A stretch of 64,000 bases of DNA from Callipepla californica brunnescens (taxonomy: Eukaryota; Chordata; Aves; Galliformes; Odontophoridae), in contig JALIRH010000002.1 of the NCBI GenBank assembly GCA_023055505.1, forward strand, positions 53,691,233 through 53,755,232, given 5' to 3'. The position numbers were made by a program, and so were the translations under genes. The notes beneath the pieces were generated by a model, which searched no databases, was not told where the DNA came from, and saw only the letters and a program-made list of their open reading frames with translations. Shown here one piece after another: positions 1 to 11,304 of this stretch (position 1 is its first letter; every line of letters begins with the position of its first letter).

Positions 1-3000
1 TTAATTTGGAGGTCTTCAAGACTCATACAAATCCTGCTCTGGAACCTGCTTCCACCACCACAGTCAGGCAGAAATGATGGGGGCTAAGAGGGGAAGAGCA
101 GAAGGGAACACATGAACAGCAACTTCAGATGCTGCAGGATACCCAGACCACAGCACAGCCAGGTGTTACCCTACCAAAGACTAATACAAACAATCTGAAC
201 TTCCAAGCCCTAGAATAGATAGGTAGGATTACTCCCTAAGAACTTCGGATTTTTAGTTGTTTTTTTGTTTGTTTTTTTGTTTGTTTTGTTTTGGTGAGTT
301 TTTGGTAAAACAGGACTCTGTCTGGATCTATCTAACTTTGTGCTGCACTAACAATGACAGTGCAGTCCTAAGGGAGCAAAAGACAAAAACAGAAATGTTT
401 GTAAATTGTTATGATGTCAAAGTCCAATCTGTACAAGCTGTTGAGTCTCAGTTCTTTGATAGACCTCCTGGGATAAGAAACATTTAGAAATAATCTGTGG
501 CTTCAATTTGCATGTGTTACTATGCTTCAAGCACATAGATTAACTAAGAGAAGGTGAACCATAATCTGTTTTTAATGCATACTTTAGCAGCAACATCCAA
601 CTCTGACCCCACCTGACATTTCACAGCTGAACCTTAGTGGCTTTTCCACCCAAAGAAAGTTATTTCCTCTACGTTATAGAAATTAATGTTGCAAATTGCA
701 GAAATGCAGGGATGGACTCAGGCATAATGAAACAAGGAGCCTGGAACAGTATTCACCAGAGACTGGAACTGGTAAATGGCAGCTAGAATGCTACTGAAAA
801 AATATTACTTAAAACACAATGTGCAGAAGCCCCAGGGTCATCACTGAGAGTGAGCTGGAACTGCATACGCAGTAGCTAGCTCTTCATGACTCCAGGGCAG
901 TGATTAAAAAAAAGTACATATAACCAAATAAATCTCAACCTGACAACTGAAGATTGCTAATCTGCATAACCACACAGCGGGAGCAGTTAACAGGAAGGGA
1001 TATTTGCGTGACCATCCCTAGACTTACTGCCACAGCTTCAAGATATGTTGGCTGGAAAGGGGAAAAGGGATAGGACATGAACTTTGTTTTGCTCAGAAAG
1101 CCCAGTGCTACAGCTACTTTTAAAGTTATTTTCAACACCCTGAGTGGTTTGTCAGCCTTCATTTCTCAGGGCTTGTTTGTTTGTTTTGATAGACATCACA
1201 AAATCATCATTTTCACAGTAACATCATTGTGAACCACGTCACGGATGTGCATTTTACCGTATTACATGACTGTGGGTGCTTCAACACAGGAACAGTAGTG
1301 CAGGAAAGATGAAGATTTTCCAGTAAGCACACTAGAGAGGAATAAATCTTCTCATAAAGGCAGTGAGAAAAATGTGGATACAAAATGAGAAGCCTTAAGT
1401 TCTGTCACTTCATAATTTACAACTACATACTCCCACATTTAATCACTGTCACCCACACAAGATTTGTTGGGATCAATCCCTTCCCCACAAGTATGTTTTT
1501 ATCAATATGCTCACCATGAATAAATGGGCTATGACAAACAGGTGGTGATTAGATTCCCAACATCCAAACTAGATGTATGCATAGATACCTCAAGTGAGGT
1601 TTTGTAGCAGAAGGTACCATTCAAGCCATCAGTTAAAATCCAATCAAAGAAATTAACCACAGCTTCATCCATTAACAATATGTTATCTTCTATCTATTTC
1701 AAGGTGGTAGGGTATTCATCATCAGACACATAACCAAGGAGCAGGTAACACAAACTGTTTGCATGTCAAAGCCCATTTCTCCCCACAGTTAACTGAAGAT
1801 TGCAACCAAGCTGCAGGTTTATGCTACTGCAAGAGTTTCTACACAATGACGATGCTGAATTGCTGCATCATCTTCAGTGCCTCTGAAGGCAGCAAAGCTG
1901 AAAGCACATGACTGCTGAACTACTTGCATATGTCTTGAGGCTATTTTCCTGGGATGAAGCTGTTGACAAATTCTTAATGCCATCCATGCTGCGCCATTCT
2001 TGATCTGCTTAGAACATCTCTCCCTAAAGGAAGCACTTTCCATAGACTTAAATTAACTCAAAATGCTAAGTAGGAAAAACATTGCCTATAATATCAACAG
2101 GAGGTTTCTTAAAACTAAATGAGTAAGATTAAACATTTTCAGTGCAAATTACAGAATTCTTTTCAGTTTTAACTAACTCATTAAAATCCCTTGCATGCTA
2201 ATACTCTCCATGACGAATGATAATAAGCAATTTCTTCAGTTCAATCAGTAAGCTGCAAGAAAAGTTAAGAAAATATTCCCACAAAAGCACAGTTCTTTTC
2301 CCCCCTGCTCTGTTTTACACCCTTAAAATTGTACTGACCAAGACAAATCTCAGATTTCTGGGCAACTTCCTCTTCCTGCATCTCACTGAAGCTGTAAGGG
2401 CGTAATGTGAAAATAAGCTTCAGAGAAAGGGCCAGGGAAAAGGGCTGGCTTGTGATTTACATCCTTTACAGTAAAGATGGCTGGAATGTTCACCAAGTCC
2501 CTGTTAACAGCTAACATATATATTAAATTCAAGTTTCAGTTCACGCTTTCCTTGCATATAGGTCAAGCCTGTTCTACATCCTGTCCTATCCTGCCAGTAG
2601 AATGCAGGTGCTGCCAGAGAGACACTCTGCCTAAACATCTTTCACAAGTTTACGTTACAGCTGGATTCTGCTCTCTGTGTTGTTATAGCCCCTGGAATGA
2701 GCACAAGGCAGCTACCTTTGTTGCCGTCAAGGACATCAGGAACTGCCTCACACCGCTACAAGTTATTCAGTTCCATACTTGTGGAAAGAGATCAGACAAG
2801 ATTTATTGCAAGCACTATGCAGCCAGATCATTCACCTGACACTAAGGAAGCTCTGAAAGGTTCAGGCAGGTCCCAGCAGCAAACCTGCCAAATATTCAGC
2901 AGATAAATGAGCAGAACTCATCCCCCAGTCCCTTCAGTGGATGCCATTTGGGGTACAAGAAGTCAGAGGCAGCTGCTGAAGTAACAACTGTGGGAAGAAA

Positions 3001-6000
3001 CAGGTAAAGAGTAAAAAGAAACAGAGAGGAAAAACATAAAAAGGCAGAGTTGGAAGCCCGAGATACGGTACATTTTCCCACTCATTCAGCTGCTCCCCTT
3101 GCTAATGTCATTACACACAGAGACCGTTTTCTTGCAATCTCCTGCTGCACTTCCAAAGAGCTACAAAGTTGTTGGCTACATTTGTTCTACCAATCTTAAG
3201 TTCTTCCCATGGCTCATACAAACACCTTTATGAGAAATACATACAGCAGGGAAAGGAAAGAACAGATAAGCAGAAGCAAGACAGATCAATTCCATGAAAA
3301 CTGATTAAAAGGACAACCAGACAGCAAGTTATATCGGTGCCTTGAGAAAAAGAAACCTAACAGCAGACAAAATGAATGCTTCACTGCAGGTGACCTTGCA
3401 GAGACTCCAGCTCCTGCCTGTGTGAAGAACAGAGGGGCCTATCATGGGCCATTCACTACAAACAAGATTTTGTACACAAGGCTATGTGTGATATTTTTTG
3501 TGCATGTATATCAATGCATATAACGTTGAAATGAAATAGTTCTGTCTGGAATGCCAAATGCACAAGGCTAGTAGAAGGTGGTGTGTGCTTCTACGGGACT
3601 AGGAAATAAAAAAGGAATCAGTAGGAAAAAAGCAACAACAAACAAACAAAAAAAAACCAACACTCACTGCCTTTAAATCTTATTCCAAAACCTCAGTCCT
3701 TGGAAGAAGACATAAGCTGCAGGTTTAATGGAGGCAGCTAGAAAATTATGATTGGACAGAGCTATAAAGAAGTTCACGCACCCAGATAGATACATATTCT
3801 CTACCTGGGCAAGTATGCCTACATTATATTCTCATAAATGTAATGAAAACCCTGCAAAAATCATTAATGAAGGACAAAATTGATAGCCATTACTCCTGTC
3901 CATGAAAGATGAGAAATTACTGAATTTCAGAGGAACAAGTAGCTGCTACAAATGCCAAATGCGTTATTTTCAGGCAGATTAAGCAGACAAATTTGGTACA
4001 GCCTGTTAATGCCAGAGAGCATATATGGAAAATAATTGTAGCATTAAGAAGAGCAAGAATCTAGATCACTTCTATGCCAATATACAATTATCAGTTGGAA
4101 ACTGGGGTTATTTGCTTAAACTGGATTTTTAACAGTCAAGGAAAAAAGCTACCAACACAAATCAGGAAATATTTTTTTCTTTCTCTTACTGAATATAGTA
4201 TATAAGTCTTAGAGTGCTCTGTGGCAGCAAATAAAAATTCCGTATATAATTTTGTCTATATTAATAATTTGAATATAGCACACTGAATCTAGTAAATGAG
4301 AGATCACATTATACAAGTACGTAATACTCACCTAATTGCTGTGGGAAGATGCCAGAAAACAAACCTCCACGTCTCAAGAACAAACAACTTTGTGGCACTG
4401 TTGGGTTTCTTTATCTCCAAGTTTTGTTGGCAAGGTACAATTGTACTCATCAGGAATCAGTAAATTTCTGCATTTGTGTTATTGAGAAAGAATCCAGTGT
4501 CTGCAGGTTGACTTTTAATGGAATGGGATGCGTAAAACAGTGTAAACTTTTTTACATAGCATTTATCAAGAAACCTCAAATTCCTATGCAAAAGTCTCCA
4601 TAAAACTGGAGTCCAGCACTTGAGCTTTGTCCCTTTAGGAATACCAGGTAAACTGCGCCGAAGCCCCTGCACTAACAAATTCTTAGAGAAATACAAAAAT
4701 CAGTGAAACAATCTCCAAAACACCTGCCTTCAGCTCATGCTTTGTACATATCAAAGTGTGCTTAGATGAATTTATCTGTAGGAAACCAACTACTGCTACA
4801 TCACTTCCCACGTTTTCCCATATCTTGTTAAATTTTCTTATACTATCTTAATCTCAAGCTTCACCCTCAGCAGTCTCAGACTAGTAACATGCATTATTTC
4901 CAATTAACTGAACCACCTATTTCACATCAGATGAATCTTTACAGTGCAAAGCATTTCAAATCGTTTCTTGGGCTTAGCACTGTGTGCATAATGTGTATAA
5001 TCGGTTTATTCTAGATACCATGGAGGGAGAGGTGAAACAGAAATTGGATTGTCAACACTGGAATATCACCTGTTTAAGATGCCACAGGAGGTAAAATACA
5101 GATGTAAATCTTTTGGCCTAAAAACAGAACAATGATCATATTCAGCAACTTAACAGTACGTCCATGTAAGCACGTTGATTCCACCTTTTTTTAAAATGTA
5201 TACATGACTCCAAACTGATATGCTGAGATTGAAGGAAAGATGTCATTCACCTCTAAAACTTACTAAGGATGGGGTATTCAGCGTTCATCACATGTCCAGC
5301 AGCACATGAAAGCAGATGCAAAGTTTGAAATAAAAAAATAAGTAATGGTAATATTGCATTTCTCGTGCATGAAATCTCTTTTCAGGACAACACAAAATCA
5401 GTGTTACAGAGTATGAAGTTCCATTTGGCCTCAGACATGAGCACACCACTCTTAGAAAACTGCATTATAATGGAATTAAACCTGTAATTTTAGGATTTTT
5501 ATACGCTTGAAGAAAACTAGAATGAAATATGGTGGATATTTGGTGTGATGGCCTTCGTTATTCTTCTTCATTAAAGCATCCTTTTACTTACTGCAGCAAA
5601 CTAATAGAAAACGGTGAAAAGGAAAACTTAGTTTCAGAGTGCCTCATAATCTCTTCATTAAGGTTTCATTAAATATTTTCACTAGGTACGTAAAAACATG
5701 TTTTACTTTAAAAGTAACTAAAATAGGGGCAGCAGTAATTCAAGATGTTATAAAGAGATCACAAACAAACAAAAAATCCCATGGATAACCATAAGACAGC
5801 ATACTGAATCCACTCATTGTTCCTATATCTTTCTGAACAGCTCTATTTATTTATTTTATCTTGGCAAGGAAGGAATATTGATGATACTGACCTCTGATGG
5901 GGTTTCAGCGCTTCAAGGGTCTGGTGGTAGTGTTTTGTTTTGTGGTTTTTTTTCAACAGTTAAATGGTTCCTAATTTCTGAGGACTTTACAGTATTTCAG

Positions 6001-7117
6001 TCAATCAACAGAGCATCGCACACCTACAGCATATTCTTCCTCATGTTGCTTTTTTGGGGTCATATCTCACCAAGACAGCTGAATCTAACTTTGTACATGA
6101 CTAATACAGGACAGGAGAAATTATTAACTTGCATTGTAAGTGGCCTGTACGTAGAAAAGAGTAATCTCTCTCACTAATACATATGATCAATATCTGACTC
6201 ATAAGACCTTCAAAAGGTTGAGGGGACTGACACAGGAAACATGCTCTTAAGCAGTAAACAACTTAAATAACTTTCCAATTTCAGTATTCTTCAGAATATC
6301 TAAAAGCCTTACAGTTTTTCAGATTATAACATTTCTACAACTTGAGTAGCATTAATACAGAGTAATGTTGCTCCTTTTTCACATATGGAAGAGACACAAA
6401 AGACTCCCACACGTTTTAAACAAAGAGTAAGAACAGGACAAGTGATGTACTGACATTCCGTATCGTAAACCCATTCTCTCCACGTGCAACTCACTAGCTA
6501 TCCTTGTTACCATCACATCCCATTTTGATTCATGGTGGATGAAAAAGGTGGGAAACAATGGAATTTACTTTTCATAGTAATGTCTTTCCAATCCATCACA
6601 TACAGGAAGAGACTAAAATATGCTGTTCTCATTATGATTTGTAAAAGCATTTCTCTGTACAGTTTCTAATACAGGCATATTTGACCTCAAATTCAGTTTC
6701 TGCATCTCTGGGAGTCATTACATATTAGCTGAGCAGTACTAACATGTCAGACAGGCAGAAGATCACATATTTTTCACCTAAATCTCACTCTAATTGTTGG
6801 TATGTGCTGGACTATCTGCTACAGTTCTACAAGGTGAATTATGGCATAACTTGCTGGACTGTAACTCATTAAGATATGGTAATTTGATTACTTGTCTAGA
6901 TCCCTAATCTGAACCAATATTCATCCAATTCAGCTCATGCTGAACTCTACTGTACTTTTTTTCCTGTTTTTTTATTAATGTTTTTGCATTAAGTATTCAA
7001 TCACTAGCATCTGACAGGCACGTAATAAGATACAAAGAAAAAGCCACTGTCTCAAAAAGCAACCATATGAATACAATGGATAGAGTTTCAATGAAATCAA
7101 GACCATACCATAAATAG
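1..7117. other. Intergenic DNA, no gene recognised
   Basis: No reading frame in this stretch shows a recognisable domain, biased codon use or splice-flanked exon structure. The longest open frame (2477-2839, plus strand) reads as ordinary non-coding sequence. There are T/G-rich low-complexity DNA near 253-293 and an A-rich run near 3630-3660. By human synteny this would be the 3' flank of FBXO15 toward NETO1, but no exon of that gene was recognised. Confidence 0.6.
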
Positions 7118-7643
7118 CTAGTGGATGAACAAGACCTCACCTGGAGCACAGTGTTCAGCTCTCAGCCCTTCAGCACAAAGGAGGTCATGAACCTGCTGGA
7201 ACAGGTCCACAGGAAGGCCACAAAGATGATCAGAGGGCTCAAGCACCTCTCCTATGAAGATCAGCTGAGGGAGCTGGGCTTGTTTAGCTTGGAGAAAGTT
7301 CCAGCAAGACCACACTGTGGCTTTCCAGTACTTGAAAGGGGTCTACAGGAAAGCTGGAGAGGAACGTTCTATCAAAGAAAATAGTGACAGGATAAAGCGC
7401 AATGGTTCTAAACAAAAAAAAGTAGATTTAGATTAGGTATAAGGATGAAAGTCTTCATTATGAGGACAGTAAAGCCATGACAGAGCTGCACAAAGAAGCT
7501 GTGGGTGCCCCATCCCTGGCAGTGCTCAAGGCCAGGTTGGATGGGGCCCTGGTCAGCTGAGCTGCTGGGGGGCAGCCCTGCCCACAGCACAGGTGGGGTT
7601 GGGTGGGATTTGAGATGCCCAATCTGTTCTGTGATTCTATGAA
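7118..7643 (+). mobile_element. CR1 LINE, 3' portion
   Basis: This 5'-truncated CR1 copy carries the end of the reverse-transcriptase ORF. Frame 7121-7384 reads VHRKATKMIRGLKHLSYEDQ, the conserved C-terminal CR1 segment, followed by a version of RELGLFSLEK. The 3' UTR follows and includes CTGGTCAGCTGAGCTGCTGG. The copy ends in the CR1-type tail GTGATTCTATGA at 7631-7642. The ORF is interrupted after about 85 codons, so the copy is dead. The 5' limit is approximate. Confidence 0.9.
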
Positions 7644-8629
7644 TGCAAATCAAAACCTTTCTGCTAAACAGAGAGACACAGGCCAGGCAGGAAAACATAC
7701 ACATCTAGAAACTATTCACCATACAGTTGTTTTTTGTGCTAAACCATGCATACAAAACCAAATGAGGAACAGGCATGTACCATGAAAGCAAAGCTGTTTC
7801 TCTAATAGCAATTGCAAAAAGATGGGAAGAAAAGGCAAAATAACTGTAAGGCCAATTTGAAGAAAAATGCTGTAATAACTCCCCTACGCTATAAAACTTT
7901 GGAAACATACAGCTGCTATTAGCTCCCTGATAGAGGAAAATGACCGCAGTAAAGAGCAGCGACTCTAGAATGGCAGTGTTATAATTAAGGGCAATTCTTC
8001 AGATGATATAGATCAACATAGTTGCAGTTTAAATTAATAGAAAATCATAGAAAGTGCTCAGAAATATCAATTGTACACTGAAAGCATTTTCTGTTACAGG
8101 TAACTCTTTCAAAAATAAAAATAAAAAGCTCCACAATACAGAAGCACTTCAGAACACAGCAGACATCTGACAAAGGAATGACAAACAGTAGGAATAACAG
8201 AGTGATGTAGTTCTATTAGGAAGAAAACTCCTTCACTCTTGAAGTAATCTCATAAAAACCCTTTCATTAAATCACTCTTTCATACTGATTCCTTGCCAAT
8301 GCAATTTAAGCTCATTAACTTAAACGAGCACTATTACATGTGCAATAAAATAAACACAAGTACTGTTTTTATGCTTCCCTACCAGGTAAATCACCCTTTT
8401 AAAGATATTATAGTTTTATCTGTTGCAGAGTAGTTAAACACACACATTTAGAAGTTGATAGCAGTTGCCTTCTTTTTTTGTTTTGGAGAGGTTCTCTGAA
8501 GTACATACAAATAACATCTTTTAACTCAGTTGTTTCCTCTCTTACGAGTACTTATACTTTTACAGAAATGGTCTTCAAATTTGGATAAATGACACCAAAA
8601 CAGCTAAATCCTGTCCTCAGTATAAAACA
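7644..8629. other. Intergenic DNA, nothing recognised
   Basis: AT-rich sequence between a CR1 copy and an unexplained minus-strand open frame. No gene, RNA gene or structured repeat is visible. Confidence 0.5.
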
Positions 8630-8890
8630 TCAAAAAAAATCATTAAAAGCAGCTGCAACAAATCCTGAAGCATTAGACAAAAATGTCACATTTGGTGCAG
8701 TGTCACCAGCAGCTGTGTATTTGGATGATCCTATTTCAACCGATGCCCGCTGCTTCTCCTGTATGAGTAATTTTTCTATAGGATAAAAATGTTGCACTCG
8801 AGTGGGGCATGCAATCTTTCGGCCATCTTTTGTTGCATTTACATAAACAATTTTCTGAAAAATGATTTTGCTTTCAACAAAATCTGCCAA
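8630..8890 (-). other. Unidentified open frame, possible exon or decayed retrocopy
   Basis: An 86-codon open frame on the minus strand has protein-like composition, with segments such as KIVYVNATKDGRKIACPTRV and VQHFYPIEKLLIQEKQRASV. A plausible splice acceptor (ATTTTTCAG, near 8855) sits at the start of the most protein-like part, and the frame closes with TGA at 8630. No ATG-started upstream exon, donor or polyadenylation context was established, and the family was not recognised. It could be a terminal exon of an unannotated gene, a retrocopy fragment, part of a transposable-element ORF, or chance. It abuts the bird LTR-like repeat that begins near 8945. Confidence 0.25.
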
Positions 8891-8944
8891 AACTTATTGA
8901 ATAACATTCTAACAAACAGGAAGGAGACAGCACACATGCTATTT

Positions 8945-9245
8945 TACTAGTAGGCTGTATTGGGCTTAGGTGGCAAGGTTTTCGTAGCTGGAGGCTGCAT
9001 GGATGGCTCTACAAGCAAAGCCCAGCACTGCTCCATGTCAGATCAGAGCCAGCCCCAGCTGCTTCAGTACAGACCCAGCTCTGCCTGAGATGAGCAACAG
9101 ATGATGCTGGGTGTGCTCTGGGAGAGCACATGAAAGGAAGGGAAAACTGCTGAACAAGACCAGACAGGAAAGAGGAGTGAGAGGAAACGCAAGAGAAACA
9201 TCCCTGAAACCACCAAAGTCAGAGCAAAAGGAGGGCAGGAGGTGC
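8945..9245 (+). mobile_element. Left part of a bird LTR-like repeat
   Basis: The segment contains stretches I recall from a common bird interspersed repeat: GGTTTTCGTAGCTGGAGGCT, then GAGGAGTGAGAGGAAACGCA, then an AAGGAGGGCAGGAGGTGCT box. It stops abruptly near 9245. The sequence that would follow in an intact copy resumes near 10163, after about 900 bases of other DNA. The family name is not certain; the resumed part ends in CCACCACA and has an AATAAA-type signal, which suggests a solo LTR. Confidence 0.5.
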
Positions 9246-9685
9246 TATGCAACAAAGCGTGTTTTTGCTTTTGCAATTTTGTGTGTTCTTGCATAGATTT
9301 TACTCACCATCTTTCTTTTTACCTTCATTGAGATGAAAAAAAAAAAAAACCAAAAAACAAAAAACATTGGAAAGCAATTCTAGAATTCTAGTTCATCATC
9401 AGAATAGAGCAGGTGAAAACAGAGCATTAATGATTTACCAGAATTTTCTTCATGTGCTATCAGAGGTAAAACTGCAAATACTCCTTTTTCATAACCTAAT
9501 GCAGGTTTAATCCCTTTTGACTTAGACTACCTCTGGGACATCCAGTTCGAATTTTAATATTTTGTACTAATTCCAGTTCAGGGAGTAGAAGATTTGTGTT
9601 CACGAGAGCAGACCGAAAATTAAACAATACCTGGGTATTCTTCATTTTGGGTTATAATAGAAATGCTGACTGAAACCCTTCACTA
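9246..9685. other. Unassigned sequence between LTR-like repeat and CR1
   Basis: AT-rich sequence with an A-rich run near 9335-9363. It has no coding signal. It may be part of the DNA inserted into the flanking LTR-like repeat or a remnant of an older repeat. Confidence 0.4.
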
Positions 9686-10160
9686 GTACCAAAAATCATG
9701 GAGTGGCAGAGGGCATCCAGAGGAGGGCTATAAGGATGGTAAAGGGTCTGGAGGGCAAGATGCACGAGGAACAGCTGAGGTCCCTTAGTTGGTTCAGTGC
9801 AGAGCAGAAGAGCTGAAGGGAGGCCGGATGGCGGCTGCAGCTCTCACAGGGAGCGGAGGTGCAGCACTGAGCTCTGCTCTGTGTGACAGCCACAGGGCCC
9901 GAGGGAACGGCATGGAGCTGTGTCAGGGGAGGGGCAGCTGGGGGTCAGGGACAGAACTGCACCACAGGGCGGTGGGCATGGAACAGGATGCCCAAGGCAG
10001 TAGGCACAGAACAAAACATCCTGGGGTTCAAGGAGAGTTTGGACGTTGCTCTCAGGCATAGAGTTTGAATTTTGGGTGGTGCTGTGTGGAGCCAGGAGTT
10101 GGATTTAATAATCCTTGTGGGTCCCTTCCAACTCATGACATTCAATGGTTCTGTGGTTTC
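9686..10160 (+). mobile_element. CR1 LINE, 3' portion
   Basis: CR1 3' region with the diagnostic blocks GGAGGGCAAGATGCACGAGG, a degraded GAACAGGATGCCC box, GCTCTCAGGCATAGAGTTTG and GTGGGTCCCTTCCAACTC. It ends in a decayed ATTCTRTG-type tail near 10140-10157. No intact ORF remains. It lies between the two halves of an LTR-like repeat, which makes it the younger insertion. Confidence 0.85.
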
Positions 10161-10162
10161 AG

Positions 10163-10869
10163 GTGCACAGCTGAAGCTCCCTGTAGTGGTACACAGTAGA
10201 GCAGGCTGTCCCTCCTGCAGTCCATGGGCACTACTACATGAAGCATATCTCCATGTGTAGCCATGGAGGAGCCAAAGCCATGGTGTAGCAGTGGATAAGG
10301 CCTGAAGGAGGTAAGTCCCCATGGAGAGCCTCCATTGTAACAGCACCAGGTCAGAGCTGCAGCCTGTAGAGGGGAGCACATGGTGGGGCAGAAGGGCTGG
10401 GAGAGCTGCCACCAAAAGAGACCCAAGTGGAGCAGTGCTTGGAGAGCTGCAGCCTGTGGGAAGTGCATGCAGGATCGGTTCAGTAAGGATAGCATCCTGT
10501 AGGTGGGACCACACTTGGAGAAGGGACAGAGAATGAGCACAGAAAACTGGCAGAGACAAAATGTTACAGACTGACTAGTGCCCCTCTCAACTGTGCAGCT
10601 TGGAGGGTGGAGGTAGAAAGTGCAGAGGGGGAAGGTGTTTTTAGTTTTTTAGCTCTTGCTGCTTCAGGCTGAAAGCAATGGACAATAAATTTCATTCACC
10701 TCCCTACTCAGAGTCTGTTCTGCCCACGATGGCAACTGGTGAGTGATCTCTCGGTCCTTAACTCAACCCATGAGATTCTTCCACTGTATCTTAAACAGAA
10801 CGGGAGAGAAAAGGGAAAGAGAGAACGGCACGGTGAAGCTTAGCTACCTATCAGTGTGAAACCACCACA
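10163..10869 (+). mobile_element. Right part of a bird LTR-like repeat
   Basis: Continuation of the element whose first part is at 8945-9245. It shows GCAGGCTGTCCCTCCTGCAG, two copies of GAGCTGCAGCCTGT (near 10354 and 10442), a T-rich segment with AATAAATTTCATT (near 10685), then GGTGAGTGATCTCTCGGTCC, and terminates in AAACCACCACA at 10859-10869. The AATAAA plus CA-3' end fits an LTR. No flanking internal retroviral region is seen, so this would be a solo LTR. Confidence 0.5.
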
Positions 10870-10979
10870 GAAGCACAAAGGTGAATGCTCTCAAATCCAG
10901 TGCATCTTAAATAAGGTAAAGCTTCTTCACAGTATGGTTCTCAAAAGAAGTAATTTATTAACTATATTCAACGGTGTCT

Positions 10980-11096
10980 GAAAAACATCTATTTATTTAT
11001 TTTAATTATAATAATAATATAATTATTAATATAAGATATAATGATGATATAAAATAAATTTTAATTAATTTATTTAAAACTTTAATATGTAGAGTA
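10980..11096. repeat. AT-rich low-complexity patch
   Basis: About 115 bases composed almost only of A and T, with TTTA, TAA and ATTA motifs. It lies just beyond the FBXO15 stop codon on the minus strand and holds the best candidate polyadenylation hexamers for that gene. Confidence 0.8.
11069..11074 (-). terminator. Candidate FBXO15 polyadenylation signal
   Basis: AATAAA on the minus strand, about 230 bases past the FBXO15 stop codon. Further AATAAA hexamers occur on the same strand near 10990-11002, so the actual cleavage site cannot be chosen from sequence alone. Confidence 0.4.
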
Positions 11097-11304
11097 GCAC
11101 CAACAGGCTATGTAATGTTTAATGGGAAAAAATCCCCCACAAAATTTTATCATTCTCTCTCTTCAATTTATCCAACGTCAGTTAACAAATGTATGCAAGT
11201 TTACTTGTACAGAACTTGTACAAAATAGCATTAACCATTCACATTAAACATGAAACATTTAGGGTTCACTTTAATAAAGAAGGGAAATGAACAACATAAT
11301 TAAA

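Noticed and set aside
2477..2839. 120-codon plus-strand frame
   Set aside because: No recognisable protein features. A chance frame of this size is expected in 64 kb on six frames.
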